Under the pieces are notes generated by a model. It was not told where the DNA came from. It made no database searches and was given only the letters and a program-made list of their open reading frames with translations. Position numbers and translations under genes: made by a program. This document shows, in pieces, positions 35,111 to 44,883 of a stretch of 64,000 bases of DNA. The stretch is from contig CADBXK010000002.1 of NCBI GenBank assembly GCA_902798695.1, positions 1 through 64,000 on the forward strand, written 5' to 3'. The stretch's first letter is position 1, and each line of letters begins with the position of its first letter. Origin of the DNA: Oscillospiraceae bacterium. Its GTDB lineage: Bacteria; Bacillota; Clostridia; Oscillospirales; Ruminococcaceae.

Positions 35111-35665
35111 ATGGATTTAAATAAATTAAAAGATCAGTCTAAACAAGTTTTGCAAGAGTTGATTTTAAAATCAAAATTAGATTTAGGGAATATTGTTGTA
35201 GTAGGATGTTCTACAAGTGAAGTTATGGGTGAAGAAATTGGAACCTGTTCTAATATAGATGTTGCACAGAATTTATTTAATGGTTTTATTGAAATTATTA
35301 ATGAAAAGGGACTTTTTTTGGCTGCTCAATGTTGTGAGCATTTAAATAGAGCAATAGTTGTTGAACAACAGATTGCTGATAAGTTAAATTTAGATATCGT
35401 AAATGTTGTTCCTGTTTTAAAAGCTGGAGGAGCTTTTTCTACGGTTTGTTGGGATAATTTTAAAAAGCCTGTTGTTGTAGAAACAATAAAAGCAGATTGT
35501 GGAATAGATATAGGTGGAACATTAATTGGTATGCATATAAAGCCTATTGTGGTTCCTGTTCGAACTTCTATACGCAATATAGGTTGTGCAAATATTGTTT
35601 GTGCGAGAACACGGCCCAAATTTATTGGTGGTGAAAGAGCAAAGTATGATTTGAATTTGATTTAA
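35111..35665 (+). CDS. TIGR01440 / UPF0340 family protein (YwlG-like)
   Basis: A 184-residue protein of a conserved but functionally undefined Firmicutes family. Diagnostic segments are VVGCSTSEVMGEEIGTCSNIDVAQ, QCCEHLNRAIVVE and IGGTLIGMHIKPIVVPVR. ATG 35111 follows GGGGAG; a longer frame from 35093 includes that site. Confidence 0.88.
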   Translation: MDLNKLKDQSKQVLQELILKSKLDLGNIVVVGCSTSEVMGEEIGTCSNIDVAQNLFNGFIEIINEKGLFLAAQCCEHLNRAIVVEQQIADKLNLDIVNVVPVLKAGGAFSTVCWDNFKKPVVVETIKADCGIDIGGTLIGMHIKPIVVPVRTSIRNIGCANIVCARTRPKFIGGERAKYDLNLI

Positions 35666-35685
35666 TTATGATTGTTTGGTAGTGT

Positions 35686-35714
35686 TTGACAAGTTTTATA
35701 TATTATGATATAAT
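35686..35714 (+). promoter_or_regulatory. Perfect-consensus promoter of rimP-nusA-infB operon
   Basis: TTGACA (35686-35691), exactly 17 bases, TATAAT (35709-35714). It should be a very strong vegetative promoter. Confidence 0.88.
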
Positions 35715-35804
35715 ATCTTTTGGATTTTTAATATGTTGAGTTTTGGGCTGGGTTGTGTTTAGATCCGGTCCTTTATATTTAATTAAAAGTGATGGAGATT
35801 TTTT

Positions 35805-36269
35805 ATGAAAGCAATAGATATTGTTTTTTCAATTGCAAAACCTATAGCCAAAGAATATGGATTGGATATTTGGGATGTTGTTTTTGAAAAAGAAGGAATA
35901 AATTGGTTTTTGAGAATTTATTTAGATAAAAATAATGGCAAAGTTACTATAGATGATTGTGAAAAAGTTTCTGGTCGTGTTTCTGATAAGCTTGATGAAG
36001 TTGATCCTATTGAACAGAGTTATTATTTGGAGGTTTCATCAGCTGGATTGGGCCGAAGATTGAGAAAAGAAGAGCATTTTTTAAAATTAATTGGTGAACC
36101 CATTTCACTAAAACTATATAAATCTTTTGGGGGAAAGAAGAATTTTGCTGGAATTTTGCGCGATTTTAGTGATGGAAATATAAAACTTGAAACTGAAGAT
36201 GAAATGTTTAACATATCTTTTTCTGATTGTTCTTATGTTAAATTAGATGATGATTTAGATTTATTTTAA
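35805..36269 (+). CDS. rimP: Ribosome maturation factor RimP
   Basis: A 154-residue 30S assembly factor. It has the N-terminal alpha-beta domain (EYGLDIWDVVFEKEGINWFLRIYLDK, then TIDDCEKVSGRVSDKLDEVDPI), the signature YYLEVSSAGLGRRLRKEEHF (normally SSPGLDRPL), and a C-terminal SH3-like domain. It is first in the nusA operon as in other Firmicutes. Confidence 0.94.
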   Translation: MKAIDIVFSIAKPIAKEYGLDIWDVVFEKEGINWFLRIYLDKNNGKVTIDDCEKVSGRVSDKLDEVDPIEQSYYLEVSSAGLGRRLRKEEHFLKLIGEPISLKLYKSFGGKKNFAGILRDFSDGNIKLETEDEMFNISFSDCSYVKLDDDLDLF

Positions 36270-36320
36270 AAAATTTATTATATTTATTATTGAAAAGCTA
36301 GGAAGGATGGAAGAACTATA

Positions 36321-37571
36321 ATGAATACAAGAGAATCACGAGAGTTTTTTGAGGCTTTAGATTTTATTTCCAAAGAGAAGGGAATAAGTTCTGAAGTTTT
36401 GGCGGAAAAGTTAAAAGGAGCGATTGTTTTAGCAGTTAGAAAACAATATCATGGTGTTGATAATATAAATGTCGTAATGGATCCAGAAAAATGTAAATTT
36501 AATGTTTCTTTTTCAAAATTGGTCGTTGATGAAGTTCATGATCCTTCAAATGAAATTTTGTTAGAAGCAGCACTTGCTCATTCTAAACGTGCTAGAGTTG
36601 GTGAATTGGTTGAAATTAAAGTTGATTCTAAACATATAGGACGAATTGCTGCTCAGGCCGCTAAGCAACAGATTATGCAAATTATACGTGATGTTGAAAA
36701 AGAAAGCTTAACTGAAAAAATGGGAGATAAAGTAGGAGATATAATAACGGCTACTGTAGAGAGAGTAGAACCTACATCTCAAAATGTTGTTTTAAAGGTA
36801 GACAATAATGAAATAGTTTTGTTTAAGGGAAAACAGCTTCCTAACGATGAATTTGAACCGGGAGATATAGTCAAAGTTTATGCGGTATATCTTTCATCAG
36901 AAAGCAAAGGTAGTCCTTTAAAAGTTTCGAGAACGCATCCTAATTTTATAAGAAAACTTTTTGAGTTGGAAGTTCCAGAAATTAATGAAGGTAAAATAGA
37001 AATTAAGAGAATTGCACGTGAAGCAGGTGTTAGAACTAAAATTGCTGTTTCAACTGATGATCCTAGTTTAGAACCTGTCGGTTGTTGTATAGGAAATAAG
37101 GGTATTCGTGTTAGTTCAATTGTTAATGAGCTAGGTGGGGAAAAAATAGATGTTATAAAATATAGCGATGATCCGAAAGAATTTGTTGTTGAAGCACTTT
37201 CTCCTGCGCGTGTTTCTGAAATAGAACTGTTAAATGAGCCAAACATGGAAAAGGTTGCTTTTGTTTCAGTTCCGGAAACTCAAATTTCTTTGGCAATTGG
37301 AAATCGTGGATTAAATGCCAAACTTGCTGCGATGATTACTGGGTTTAAAATAGATATTAGTCCTGAGAGTGGTTTTTATGGTGAAGATTCTAAAAATACT
37401 CTGAAAGAAAAACTTATTGCTAGATTAGAACAGCAAAACCAAAAGCAAAAAGAAAAAGCTGAAAAGTTAAAACAATCGGAAAAGTCGCCGGAAGAATTAC
37501 TCGAAGAAGCAGATATTCATGCGTTTGAAGTAGAAGATATGTTAGAAGAAATAGAAAATCAACAGAATTAA
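36321..37571 (+). CDS. nusA: Transcription termination/antitermination protein NusA
   Basis: A 416-residue RNA polymerase-binding factor. The N-terminal domain (1-130) is followed by an S1 domain (about 131-200; GDIITATVERVEPTSQNVVLKVD), then KH1 and KH2 domains with VGCCIGNKGIRVSSIVNELGGEKIDVIKY and ISLAIGNRGLNAKLAAMITGFKIDI. The tail is charged and rich in Lys/Glu/Gln, without the extra acidic repeats of Proteobacteria. Confidence 0.97.
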   Translation: MNTRESREFFEALDFISKEKGISSEVLAEKLKGAIVLAVRKQYHGVDNINVVMDPEKCKFNVSFSKLVVDEVHDPSNEILLEAALAHSKRARVGELVEIKVDSKHIGRIAAQAAKQQIMQIIRDVEKESLTEKMGDKVGDIITATVERVEPTSQNVVLKVDNNEIVLFKGKQLPNDEFEPGDIVKVYAVYLSSESKGSPLKVSRTHPNFIRKLFELEVPEINEGKIEIKRIAREAGVRTKIAVSTDDPSLEPVGCCIGNKGIRVSSIVNELGGEKIDVIKYSDDPKEFVVEALSPARVSEIELLNEPNMEKVAFVSVPETQISLAIGNRGLNAKLAAMITGFKIDISPESGFYGEDSKNTLKEKLIARLEQQNQKQKEKAEKLKQSEKSPEELLEEADIHAFEVEDMLEEIENQQN

Positions 37572-37608
37572 AATTTGTAGGTTTTTGTTTATGAGGTGAA
37601 TTGTTAGC

Positions 37609-37872
37609 ATGTTAAAAAACACAAATGTATCTTTAAGAATGTGTATGGCATGTAGAGAAAGGAAGCAAAAAGAACAGCTCATTAGAGTGGTTAAACAAAA
37701 AGAGGGTTTAATTTTTATAGATAAAACAGGAAAAGCTGATGGACGAGGAGCATATGTTTGTAACAACTTAGAATGCTTGGAATTATTGAGAAAAAAGAGA
37801 GGACTTGAAAGAAGTTTCAAATGTAAAATAGATGGCTTAATTTATGATGATTTGGAAAAAGAGTTGGGTTAA
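37609..37872 (+). CDS. ylxR: YlxR-family RNA-binding protein (RnpM)
   Basis: An 87-residue protein with the YlxR signature RMCMACRERKQKEQLIRVV and DGRGAYVCNNLECLELLRKKRGLERSF. In Bacillus it has been linked to RNase P control and the gene has been renamed rnpM. It lies between nusA and ylxQ as usual. Confidence 0.93.
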   Translation: MLKNTNVSLRMCMACRERKQKEQLIRVVKQKEGLIFIDKTGKADGRGAYVCNNLECLELLRKKRGLERSFKCKIDGLIYDDLEKELG

Positions 37873-37874
37873 CT

Positions 37875-38171
37875 ATGAATAATATTTTAAGTAATTTAGG
37901 AATTTGCAGGCGAGCTGGAAAATTAGTTGCAGGGTTTGATGCGGTTTGTGGTTTGTTTTCAAAAAATGATTCAAATATGGTTGTCTTTTTGACATCTGAT
38001 GCATCGCCAAAAACTGTTAAAGAAATAAAATATCATGCTGATAAATATAAAGTTGAGGTTATTATGCTTCCTGTAACTAAATCAGATATATGTAATATTT
38101 TAAATAAATCCTTTGCAGTTTTGGCAGTTATAGATTTTAATATGGCTAATATGATAAAAAAATATCTGTGA
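37875..38171 (+). CDS. ylxQ: L7Ae-like RNA-binding protein YlxQ
   Basis: A 98-residue L7Ae/L30e-fold protein (LGICRRAGKLVAGFDAVCG, VVFLTSDASPKTVKEIKYHADKYKVEVI). It likely binds kink-turn RNA and has a constant position between ylxR and infB. Confidence 0.9.
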   Translation: MNNILSNLGICRRAGKLVAGFDAVCGLFSKNDSNMVVFLTSDASPKTVKEIKYHADKYKVEVIMLPVTKSDICNILNKSFAVLAVIDFNMANMIKKYL

Positions 38172-38234
38172 AAATAAAATTTTTTTGGTTATGAGTGTAA
38201 TTTAACAATAGACAAACAAGGAGTGATCTTTTTT

Positions 38235-40721
38235 ATGGTAAAAAAATGTAAAGTGTCGGATTTAGCAAAAGATCTGAATATAACTTCCAAAGAGTTAATT
38301 GAGGTTTTAGGAGAATATACGGAAGGACAAAAAAAGACTAGTACAATTTTAACTGAAGAAGAAATTAATATTGCTTTGGAAATATATTCAAAAAAGAATG
38401 AAGTTGCAAACTTTGATGAATATTTTGCTTCTGCTGCTGATAAACCAAAAACTAGAAAAAAAGTTACTACCAAGAAAAAAGAAAATTCTGAAAAAGGTGC
38501 AGAAAAAAATAAGAAGTTAGATGCTTCTGATAATAAAAAAGATTCTTCTGAGAAAAATAAATCTCAAAAAAGTGTAGCTGCTAAAAAGAGTGTTACTAAA
38601 ACAAGTGAGAAGAAAAATATTGTTCAAAGTTCAAAAAGTAAAAATAGTGCAGAAACTTCTAAAAATAATAAAAAGAAATCTAAATTAACTGAAACCATTG
38701 AATTAAAGCCTGCTACGGATGAACCATCTACAAATGTTGTTAAAGAAAAAGACAGCAATCACCATGTGGATACTAAATCGGTTCAAGTTAACTTAGACAA
38801 ATATAATGAGCGTTATGAAAATATGGCGCAACAAAACAATATTAGTGACAATTTTCAGAAAAAGCAAAAGATTAAACAACGTGGAAATAAAAAACATCAG
38901 CGTTCTAATAAAAAAGAAACGGAAGCTCAAAAGTTACAACGTTTGGCTTTAGAGCGTGCTAGGAAGCAAAAATTAAAGGTTAAAATACCAGACGAAATAG
39001 TTGTGTCGGAGCTGGCTTCAAGACTTAAAGTTAATGTTGCGGAAGTTATTAAAAAATTAATAGCTTTAGGCGTTATGTCCGGTATGAACGATATAATTGA
39101 TTTTGATACAGCTGCTATAGTTTCTGAGGAGTTGGGAGCTAAAGTTGAACACGAGGTTACAATTACAATTGAGGAACGTCTTTTTGAGGATGAAGAAGAT
39201 GATAGTGAAAACCTTGAAAAAAGAGATCCTATTGTTGTTGTTATGGGACATGTTGACCATGGAAAAACTAGTCTGTTGGATAAAATAAGAAATTCTGAAG
39301 TAACTTCGGGCGAGGCTGGAGGCATTACTCAGCATATTGGTGCATATAAAGTTCACGATAAAACAGGAAAAAGTATAACATTTTTAGATACTCCTGGTCA
39401 TGAAGCGTTTACATCTATGAGAATGCGTGGAGCTAATATGACGGATATAGCTATATTGGTTGTTGCTGCAGATGATGGAATTATGCCCCAAACTGTTGAA
39501 GCGATAAATCATGCTAAAGCCGCAGAGGTTTCTGTTATTGTTGCTATAAACAAGATTGATAAACCAGAAGCAAATATTGATCGCGTTAAGCAGGGACTAA
39601 CAGAACATGGGTTGATTCCTGAAGAATGGGGTGGAGATATAATTTGTGTTCCAGTTTCTGCAAAAACAGGAGAAGGAATTGAACAACTTTTAGAAATGGT
39701 TGATTTGGTTGCTGAAGTAAAAGAACTCAAAGCTAACCCTAACAGATTTGCTAAAGGAGCAGTTGTTGAGGCATATTTAGATAAGGGTAGAGGCCCTGTT
39801 GCAACATTGCTTGTTCAAAATGGAACTCTTAAGGTTGGAGATTCAATAATTGCTGGAGTGTCTGTTGGACGTGTTCGTGCAATGATTAATGACAAAGGGC
39901 AAGAAGTAGAGTCGGCCGGTCCATCTACTCCAGTTGAGATTACTGGTTTATCTGAAGTTCCATCGGCTGGAGATGTATTTAATGCTGTTGAAAACGAAAA
40001 ACTTGCAAAAGAATTGGTTGATAAACGTAAGTTTGCTGAAAAACAAGAAAGATTTGCTTCATACAACAAGGTAACTTTGGATAATTTGTTTAGTCAAATT
40101 GAAGAAGGCGAGAGAAAAGAGTTACCAATTGTTGTTAAAGCTGATGTTCAGGGCTCGGTTGAAGCTGTTAAAAATTCGCTTGAAAAACTGTCTAATGAAG
40201 AAGTTAAAGTAAAAGTTATTCATGGGGCTGTTGGTGCAATAAACAAATCTGATGTTATGTTGGCAAATGCATCTAACGCAATTATTATTGGATTTAATGT
40301 TCGTCCAGATTCAGTTGCAAAGCGTGGGGCAGATGAACATGGAATAGAATTAAGATTATATCGTGTTATTTATGATGCAATTGAAGACGTAGAACAGGCA
40401 ATTAAAGGTATGCTCAAACCTAAAATTAGGGAAGTTAATCTTGGAACAGCAGAGGTTCGTGAAGTTTATAAAATCTCTAGCGTGGGAACAATAGCTGGTT
40501 GTTATATAACTGAAGGAAAAGTATTGAGAAGTGCACAAATAAGGTTGGTTAGAGATGGTATCGTGGTTGTAGAAGATACTATTAAGTCACTTAAAAGGTT
40601 TAAAGATGATGCTAAAGAAGTTGCAAAAGGATTTGAATGTGGAATTGGTCTGGAAAAATTTAACGACATAAAAGTTGGAGATATTTTTGAATCATTTATG
40701 TTAGAAGAATATCGTGACTAA
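38235..40721 (+). CDS. infB: Translation initiation factor IF-2
   Basis: An 828-residue GTPase that places initiator tRNA on the ribosome. The N-terminal winged segment ([19 protein letters not shown]) is followed by a long Lys/Ser/Asn low-complexity linker (about 75-225), a second N-domain ([30 protein letters not shown]), the G domain ([27 protein letters not shown]), and domains II-IV. ATG 38235 is the start, with AAGGAG ten bases before. Confidence 0.97.
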   Translation: MVKKCKVSDLAKDLNITSKELIEVLGEYTEGQKKTSTILTEEEINIALEIYSKKNEVANFDEYFASAADKPKTRKKVTTKKKENSEKGAEKNKKLDASDNKKDSSEKNKSQKSVAAKKSVTKTSEKKNIVQSSKSKNSAETSKNNKKKSKLTETIELKPATDEPSTNVVKEKDSNHHVDTKSVQVNLDKYNERYENMAQQNNISDNFQKKQKIKQRGNKKHQRSNKKETEAQKLQRLALERARKQKLKVKIPDEIVVSELASRLKVNVAEVIKKLIALGVMSGMNDIIDFDTAAIVSEELGAKVEHEVTITIEERLFEDEEDDSENLEKRDPIVVVMGHVDHGKTSLLDKIRNSEVTSGEAGGITQHIGAYKVHDKTGKSITFLDTPGHEAFTSMRMRGANMTDIAILVVAADDGIMPQTVEAINHAKAAEVSVIVAINKIDKPEANIDRVKQGLTEHGLIPEEWGGDIICVPVSAKTGEGIEQLLEMVDLVAEVKELKANPNRFAKGAVVEAYLDKGRGPVATLLVQNGTLKVGDSIIAGVSVGRVRAMINDKGQEVESAGPSTPVEITGLSEVPSAGDVFNAVENEKLAKELVDKRKFAEKQERFASYNKVTLDNLFSQIEEGERKELPIVVKADVQGSVEAVKNSLEKLSNEEVKVKVIHGAVGAINKSDVMLANASNAIIIGFNVRPDSVAKRGADEHGIELRLYRVIYDAIEDVEQAIKGMLKPKIREVNLGTAEVREVYKISSVGTIAGCYITEGKVLRSAQIRLVRDGIVVVEDTIKSLKRFKDDAKEVAKGFECGIGLEKFNDIKVGDIFESFMLEEYRD

Positions 40722-40790
40722 TTGATTCTACATTTTAGATTTTTAGTTTAACATTTATTTAATTAAATATCATTGATAGTGGAGGGTATT

Positions 40791-41141
40791 ATGGCTAGTC
40801 ATAAGTCTGCACGTATGGCAGAAGATATAAAAAGAGAAGTTAGTCTTTTAATAAGAGAGTTAAAGGACCCTCGTTTGGATAGTTTAAATATTAGTGTTGT
40901 GCGTGTGGATATTGCTGGTGATTGTTCATTTGCTAAGATATATATTAGTTCCATTAAAGGAATGACTGATGCAAAACTAGCTGTTAAGGCTTTAAAGGGT
41001 GCGGCAGGATATATAAAAAGAGATTTATCTAATAGGTTGAGGTTAAGAAAAAGTCCAGAAATTAGATTTATTGCAGATGATTCTATAGCATACGGTTCTC
41101 ATTTGGATGAAGTTTTTTTAGGATTTCACGAAGGGAAATAA
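40791..41141 (+). CDS. rbfA: Ribosome-binding factor A
   Basis: A 116-residue KH-like 16S maturation factor. It has MAEDIKREVSLLIRELKDPRL at the N-terminus, then VVRVDIAGDCSFAKIYISSI, and LRKSPEIRFIADDSIAYGSHLDEV. Start ATG 40791 follows GGAGGG; the longer frame is unsupported. Confidence 0.95.
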   Translation: MASHKSARMAEDIKREVSLLIRELKDPRLDSLNISVVRVDIAGDCSFAKIYISSIKGMTDAKLAVKALKGAAGYIKRDLSNRLRLRKSPEIRFIADDSIAYGSHLDEVFLGFHEGK

Positions 41142-41145
41142 AATT

Positions 41146-42087
41146 ATGTTTGATGAAATAAAGCAGGCAGCTGAATTTTTAGCTACGCACGATAGGATAA
41201 GGTTGCTTTGTCATTTGTCTCCAGACGGAGATACTTTGGGGGGAGCATTTGCAATATTTTATGCTTTGACATCTATTGGAAAACAATGTTGTGTTGAATG
41301 TGGAGATCCTTTGCCACAAAAGTTTCAATATATGTATCCTAATCAAGTGGATGATTTTGAACCTGAGCATAATGTTACCATTGATGTTGCAGATATTGGC
41401 TTGCTTAGTGATGCGCAGCAGAAACTAAAGTTTTCGTTGTGCATAGATCACCATGAAAGAAATAATATACCTGCTAAATATAAATGTGTGGATAGTGAGG
41501 CTGCTGCTGTGTGTGAGTTAGTCTATTTAGTTTTAAAACACATGGGTGTTAGTTTTAATAAAAAAATCGTAGATTGTTTATATACTGGAATTTGTACTGA
41601 TACGGGTTGCTTTAAATTTTCTAACGTTAGCTCAAAAACCCATGAAATAGCGGCTGAGTTAATGGATCTTGGAGCAGATGCATATAATATAAATTTTAAA
41701 ATGTTTACTCAGAAGAGTATAGCAAGGCTGGAATTAGAACGCTTAGTTATTGAAAATTTAGAATATTTTTATGATTCTAAGTGTACAATTGTGTTTGTGA
41801 CGGATGATATGATGAAATTAGCTGGAGCAGATGAATCTACGTTTGACGGAATAGCTTCAATTGCAGTTTGCCCTGAAGGTGTTGAAGTGGGAATAACCGT
41901 TAAGGAAAAAGGATTAAATGAATATAAGGCTTCTGTTAGAACAAATTCGTTTGTTGATGCATCTAAGTTTTGTGGATACTTTGGGGGTGGAGGACACAAA
42001 AGAGCAGCTGGTTTTAAGATATGTGGCGACAGACAGACTATTAAAAATGAAATTTTAGATAGACTAAAAAAGGAGATGTTTTGTTGA
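41146..42087 (+). CDS. nrnA: Bifunctional oligoribonuclease / pAp phosphatase NrnA
   Basis: A 313-residue DHH-DHHA1 phosphoesterase that degrades short RNAs and pAp. Metal motifs HLSPDGDTLGG, the central DHH (CIDHHERN) and the C-terminal GGGHKRAAGF are intact. It overlaps truB by four bases and so is translationally coupled. Confidence 0.94.
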   Translation: MFDEIKQAAEFLATHDRIRLLCHLSPDGDTLGGAFAIFYALTSIGKQCCVECGDPLPQKFQYMYPNQVDDFEPEHNVTIDVADIGLLSDAQQKLKFSLCIDHHERNNIPAKYKCVDSEAAAVCELVYLVLKHMGVSFNKKIVDCLYTGICTDTGCFKFSNVSSKTHEIAAELMDLGADAYNINFKMFTQKSIARLELERLVIENLEYFYDSKCTIVFVTDDMMKLAGADESTFDGIASIAVCPEGVEVGITVKEKGLNEYKASVRTNSFVDASKFCGYFGGGGHKRAAGFKICGDRQTIKNEILDRLKKEMFC

Positions 42088-42968
42088 ACGGCATCGTTTG
42101 TGTTGATAAGCCTGCTGGTTTTACGTCTTTTGATGTTGTTGCTAAGCTTAGAGGTGTTTTTAAAACTAAAAAAATCGGACATGCTGGAACATTGGATCCA
42201 ATGGCAACTGGTGTTTTGCCTGTTTTTGTAGGAAAGGCAACAAAGGTTATACCATATATGGATAACAAAGATAAAAAATATGTAGCTAAGTTTATGCTTG
42301 GTAAAAAAACCGACACATTGGATATTACTGGAACGATTTTAGAAGAAAAAGAAAGCAATGTTACCAAAGAAGAAGTAAGCGAAATTTTAAAAAGATATGT
42401 TGGAAAAATAAAACAAATTCCTCCTATGTATTCTGCTGTTAAAAAAAATGGCATTCCTTTATATAAATTAGCAAGACAAGGAAAAGTTGTTGAAAGAAAA
42501 TCTCGTGAAGTTGAAATATATGAATTGAACTGTAAGAATTTTGATGAAAAATTACAAGTTGGTGAGATAGAGGTTTTTTGTTCGAGTGGGACATATATAA
42601 GGACACTTTGCGATGATATAGGAACTGAACTTGGAGTAGGTGGGGTTTTAACCGACTTAACTAGAACTATGGCTTGTGGATATGATTTGAAAGAGTGCAG
42701 AACCATAGATGAAATAATATCGTTGAAAGATAATGATATGTTGGAGGAAGCTATATTACCTATTGAAAGTGTGTTTTGTAGTTTGCCACGAGTCTATCTT
42801 GATTCACAACAGGAAAAAATGTTTAGGAATGGAGTTAAACTTCTGCTAAAAGATTTTTCTGAAATTAATGGGCAAGTGGCAGTTTATGGCAGATCGTTTT
42901 TGGGAATAGCTCATCTGTTTGAAGGCAAATTAAAAATTGATAAATTATTGGCAGAGGATATAGATTAA
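42084..42968 (+). CDS. truB: tRNA pseudouridine-55 synthase
   Basis: A 294-residue enzyme that forms pseudouridine 55 in the tRNA T-loop. It has VDKPAGFTSFDVV, the catalytic Asp in HAGTLDPMATGVLPVFVGKATK, QIPPMYSAVKKNG and SSGTYIRTLCDDIG. It starts at TTG 42084 (or the TTG three bases before), eight bases after AGGAG. Confidence 0.96.
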   Translation: MNGIVCVDKPAGFTSFDVVAKLRGVFKTKKIGHAGTLDPMATGVLPVFVGKATKVIPYMDNKDKKYVAKFMLGKKTDTLDITGTILEEKESNVTKEEVSEILKRYVGKIKQIPPMYSAVKKNGIPLYKLARQGKVVERKSREVEIYELNCKNFDEKLQVGEIEVFCSSGTYIRTLCDDIGTELGVGGVLTDLTRTMACGYDLKECRTIDEIISLKDNDMLEEAILPIESVFCSLPRVYLDSQQEKMFRNGVKLLLKDFSEINGQVAVYGRSFLGIAHLFEGKLKIDKLLAEDID

Positions 42969-42971
42969 TAG

Positions 42972-43883
42972 ATGAAAATTTTTAAATATATACCAACTTT
43001 TTCAGAAAAAACAGCTGTGGCGTTGGGTTTTTTTGATGGATTACATATTGCACACCAAAAAGTAATATCATTAGCGGTTAACAGTGGATATTTGCCAGTT
43101 GTTTTTACGTTTAGTACTGGTATAAATTGTCCTGAAAGTAAAAAAGACATGCTTCTTTTGAATGATAATGATACTAAATATAATTTGATAAAAAAGCTGG
43201 GAGCAAAAGTTTTAGTAGAGCCTTCTTTTGCGGATATCAAGAATATTAGTGCTGAAGATTTTGTTAATGAATATTTAGTTAAGAAATTAAACGCTAAAGT
43301 GTTAATTTGTGGTGAGAATTTTAGTTTTGGAAGACAAGCTTTGGGTAATGCTGAATTGTTGGAAAAACTATCCGCAAAAAATAATGTACAAACCTTAATT
43401 GTTAATTCTCTGAAAGATGGAAGTGAACCTATATCTTCTTCAAAAATTCGCAGGGCTTTGTTAGATGCGGATTTGAAGATAGTTAAAAATATGTTGGGAT
43501 ATGATTATTTTTGGAATCGTGTTGTTGTTGAAGGAAATAAAAATGGTCGAAAGATTGGATATCCCACTATAAATCAAAAGTTCCCATTAGACTCTATTAT
43601 TCCTAAAAGAGGAGTTTATGTTTCAAAAGTTAATGTGAATGAAGCAGAATATATGGGGGTAACTAATATTGGAGTTAGACCATCGGTTAGTTTAGTTAGT
43701 AGGCCTATTGCTGAAACTTATATTATTAATTATTGTGGTTCAGAATTATATGGGCAGTGTGTTAAAGTATCTATTTTGAAATATGTTAGAGGAGAAAAAA
43801 AGTTTGATTCTTTGCAGCAATTGAAAAGTGCTATAAAAGAAGACTTAAATTTTGCTAAAAACTATAAATATACAAAAAATTAA
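42972..43883 (+). CDS. ribF: Bifunctional riboflavin kinase / FAD synthetase
   Basis: A 303-residue enzyme making FMN and FAD. The N-terminal nucleotidyltransferase domain has ALGFFDGLHIAHQKVI and SSSKIRRALL; the C-terminal riboflavin kinase has NGRKIGYPTINQKF, RGVYV and TNIGVRPS plus LYGQCVKVSILKYVRGEKKF. It is the last gene of the rimP operon and lies three bases after truB. The GFFDG in place of the commoner GNFDG is conservative. Confidence 0.93.
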   Translation: MKIFKYIPTFSEKTAVALGFFDGLHIAHQKVISLAVNSGYLPVVFTFSTGINCPESKKDMLLLNDNDTKYNLIKKLGAKVLVEPSFADIKNISAEDFVNEYLVKKLNAKVLICGENFSFGRQALGNAELLEKLSAKNNVQTLIVNSLKDGSEPISSSKIRRALLDADLKIVKNMLGYDYFWNRVVVEGNKNGRKIGYPTINQKFPLDSIIPKRGVYVSKVNVNEAEYMGVTNIGVRPSVSLVSRPIAETYIINYCGSELYGQCVKVSILKYVRGEKKFDSLQQLKSAIKEDLNFAKNYKYTKN

Positions 43884-43916
43884 GGTAATATGTGTTTGCA
43901 ATTTATAATTGATTTG

Positions 43917-43945
43917 TTGATTTTTAAAAGAATTTATTGTATAAT
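43917..43945 (+). promoter_or_regulatory. Promoter of tRNA-Ala
   Basis: TTGATT (43917-43922), 17 bases, TATAAT (43940-43945), 31 bases before the tRNA. Confidence 0.7.
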
Positions 43946-43975
43946 GTGCAAGGTATTGAATTTGTTGTGACTTTT

Positions 43976-44051
<76 letters not shown>

Positions 44052-44087
44052 ATAAATTAATGCCTAGTTTATTGATTTATTTGAAAG

Positions 44088-44128
44088 GCAATTTCAGATG
44101 TTATTGGAATTGCTTTTTGTTTTTTTTG
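44088..44128 (+). terminator. Intrinsic terminator after tRNA-Ala
   Basis: A nine-bp stem (44088-44096 with 44105-44113, one G-U) with an eight-base loop, followed by a long T-rich tract. Confidence 0.85.
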
Positions 44129-44207
44129 AATTGGTATTTTGTATTTCATAAATGGAAAAATAATATTGAACCATTTGTGTGATATTAAGTGGTTATTTGT
44201 TTTTGGC

Positions 44208-44236
44208 TTGACGGTATTTTTGTACTGTAGTATACT
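44208..44236 (+). promoter_or_regulatory. Promoter of lemA operon
   Basis: TTGACG (44208-44213), 17 bases, TATACT (44231-44236). Confidence 0.8.
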
Positions 44237-44310
44237 GAAGACATTATTAGACAGTATTTATTTTTTGGTATATTATTTAAAATTGAAATTATAATAAAGG
44301 AGTTTTAGAT

Positions 44311-44859
44311 ATGTTAATTTATATTATAATTGGTATTGTTGTACTTATCCTTTTATATGTTATGGCATTGTATAATGGTTTGGTTAAAATAAATAATAAA
44401 GTTCAAGAGGCGTTTTCAACTATGGATGTTTATTTGAAAAAAAGATGGGATTTGATTCCTAATTTGGTTGAAACAGTTAAAGGATATGCTAAGCATGAAG
44501 AAGGCACTTTGGAAAATATTGTTAAACTAAGAAGTGGTGCTTATGATGGAATGTCAGATGAGGAAAAAATTAAAACTAATGAGGCCCTTTCTAGTAATAT
44601 TGGTAAATTGATGGTTTTGGTTGAAAATTATCCCGATTTGAAAGCTAGTGATAATTTTAGAGATTTGACAAATCAGCTATCAAAAATTGAAGATGAGATT
44701 GCTAGTTCTAGAAAGTATTATAACGGTACTGTGAAATTGTTTAATGACAAAGTTCAAGTTTTTCCAAATAATATTTTTGCGAGTATGTTTGGATATACTA
44801 CAAAGACAATGTTTGAAACTAGTGCTGTTGAAAGAGAAAATGTTCAAGTTAAGTTTTAA
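44311..44859 (+). CDS. lemA: LemA family membrane protein
   Basis: A 182-residue protein with one N-terminal membrane helix (2-22) and the LemA helical domain: NGLVKINNKVQEAFSTMDVYLKKRWDLIPNLVETVKGYAKHE, then NYPDLKASDNFRDLTNQLSKIEDEIASSRKYYNGTVKLFNDKVQVFPNNIFASMFGY. Its role is poorly defined. It is paired with the DUF2207 gene downstream, a frequent arrangement. Confidence 0.95.
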   Translation: MLIYIIIGIVVLILLYVMALYNGLVKINNKVQEAFSTMDVYLKKRWDLIPNLVETVKGYAKHEEGTLENIVKLRSGAYDGMSDEEKIKTNEALSSNIGKLMVLVENYPDLKASDNFRDLTNQLSKIEDEIASSRKYYNGTVKLFNDKVQVFPNNIFASMFGYTTKTMFETSAVERENVQVKF

Positions 44860-44883
44860 ATAAGTTGTGATGTGGTGATTTTT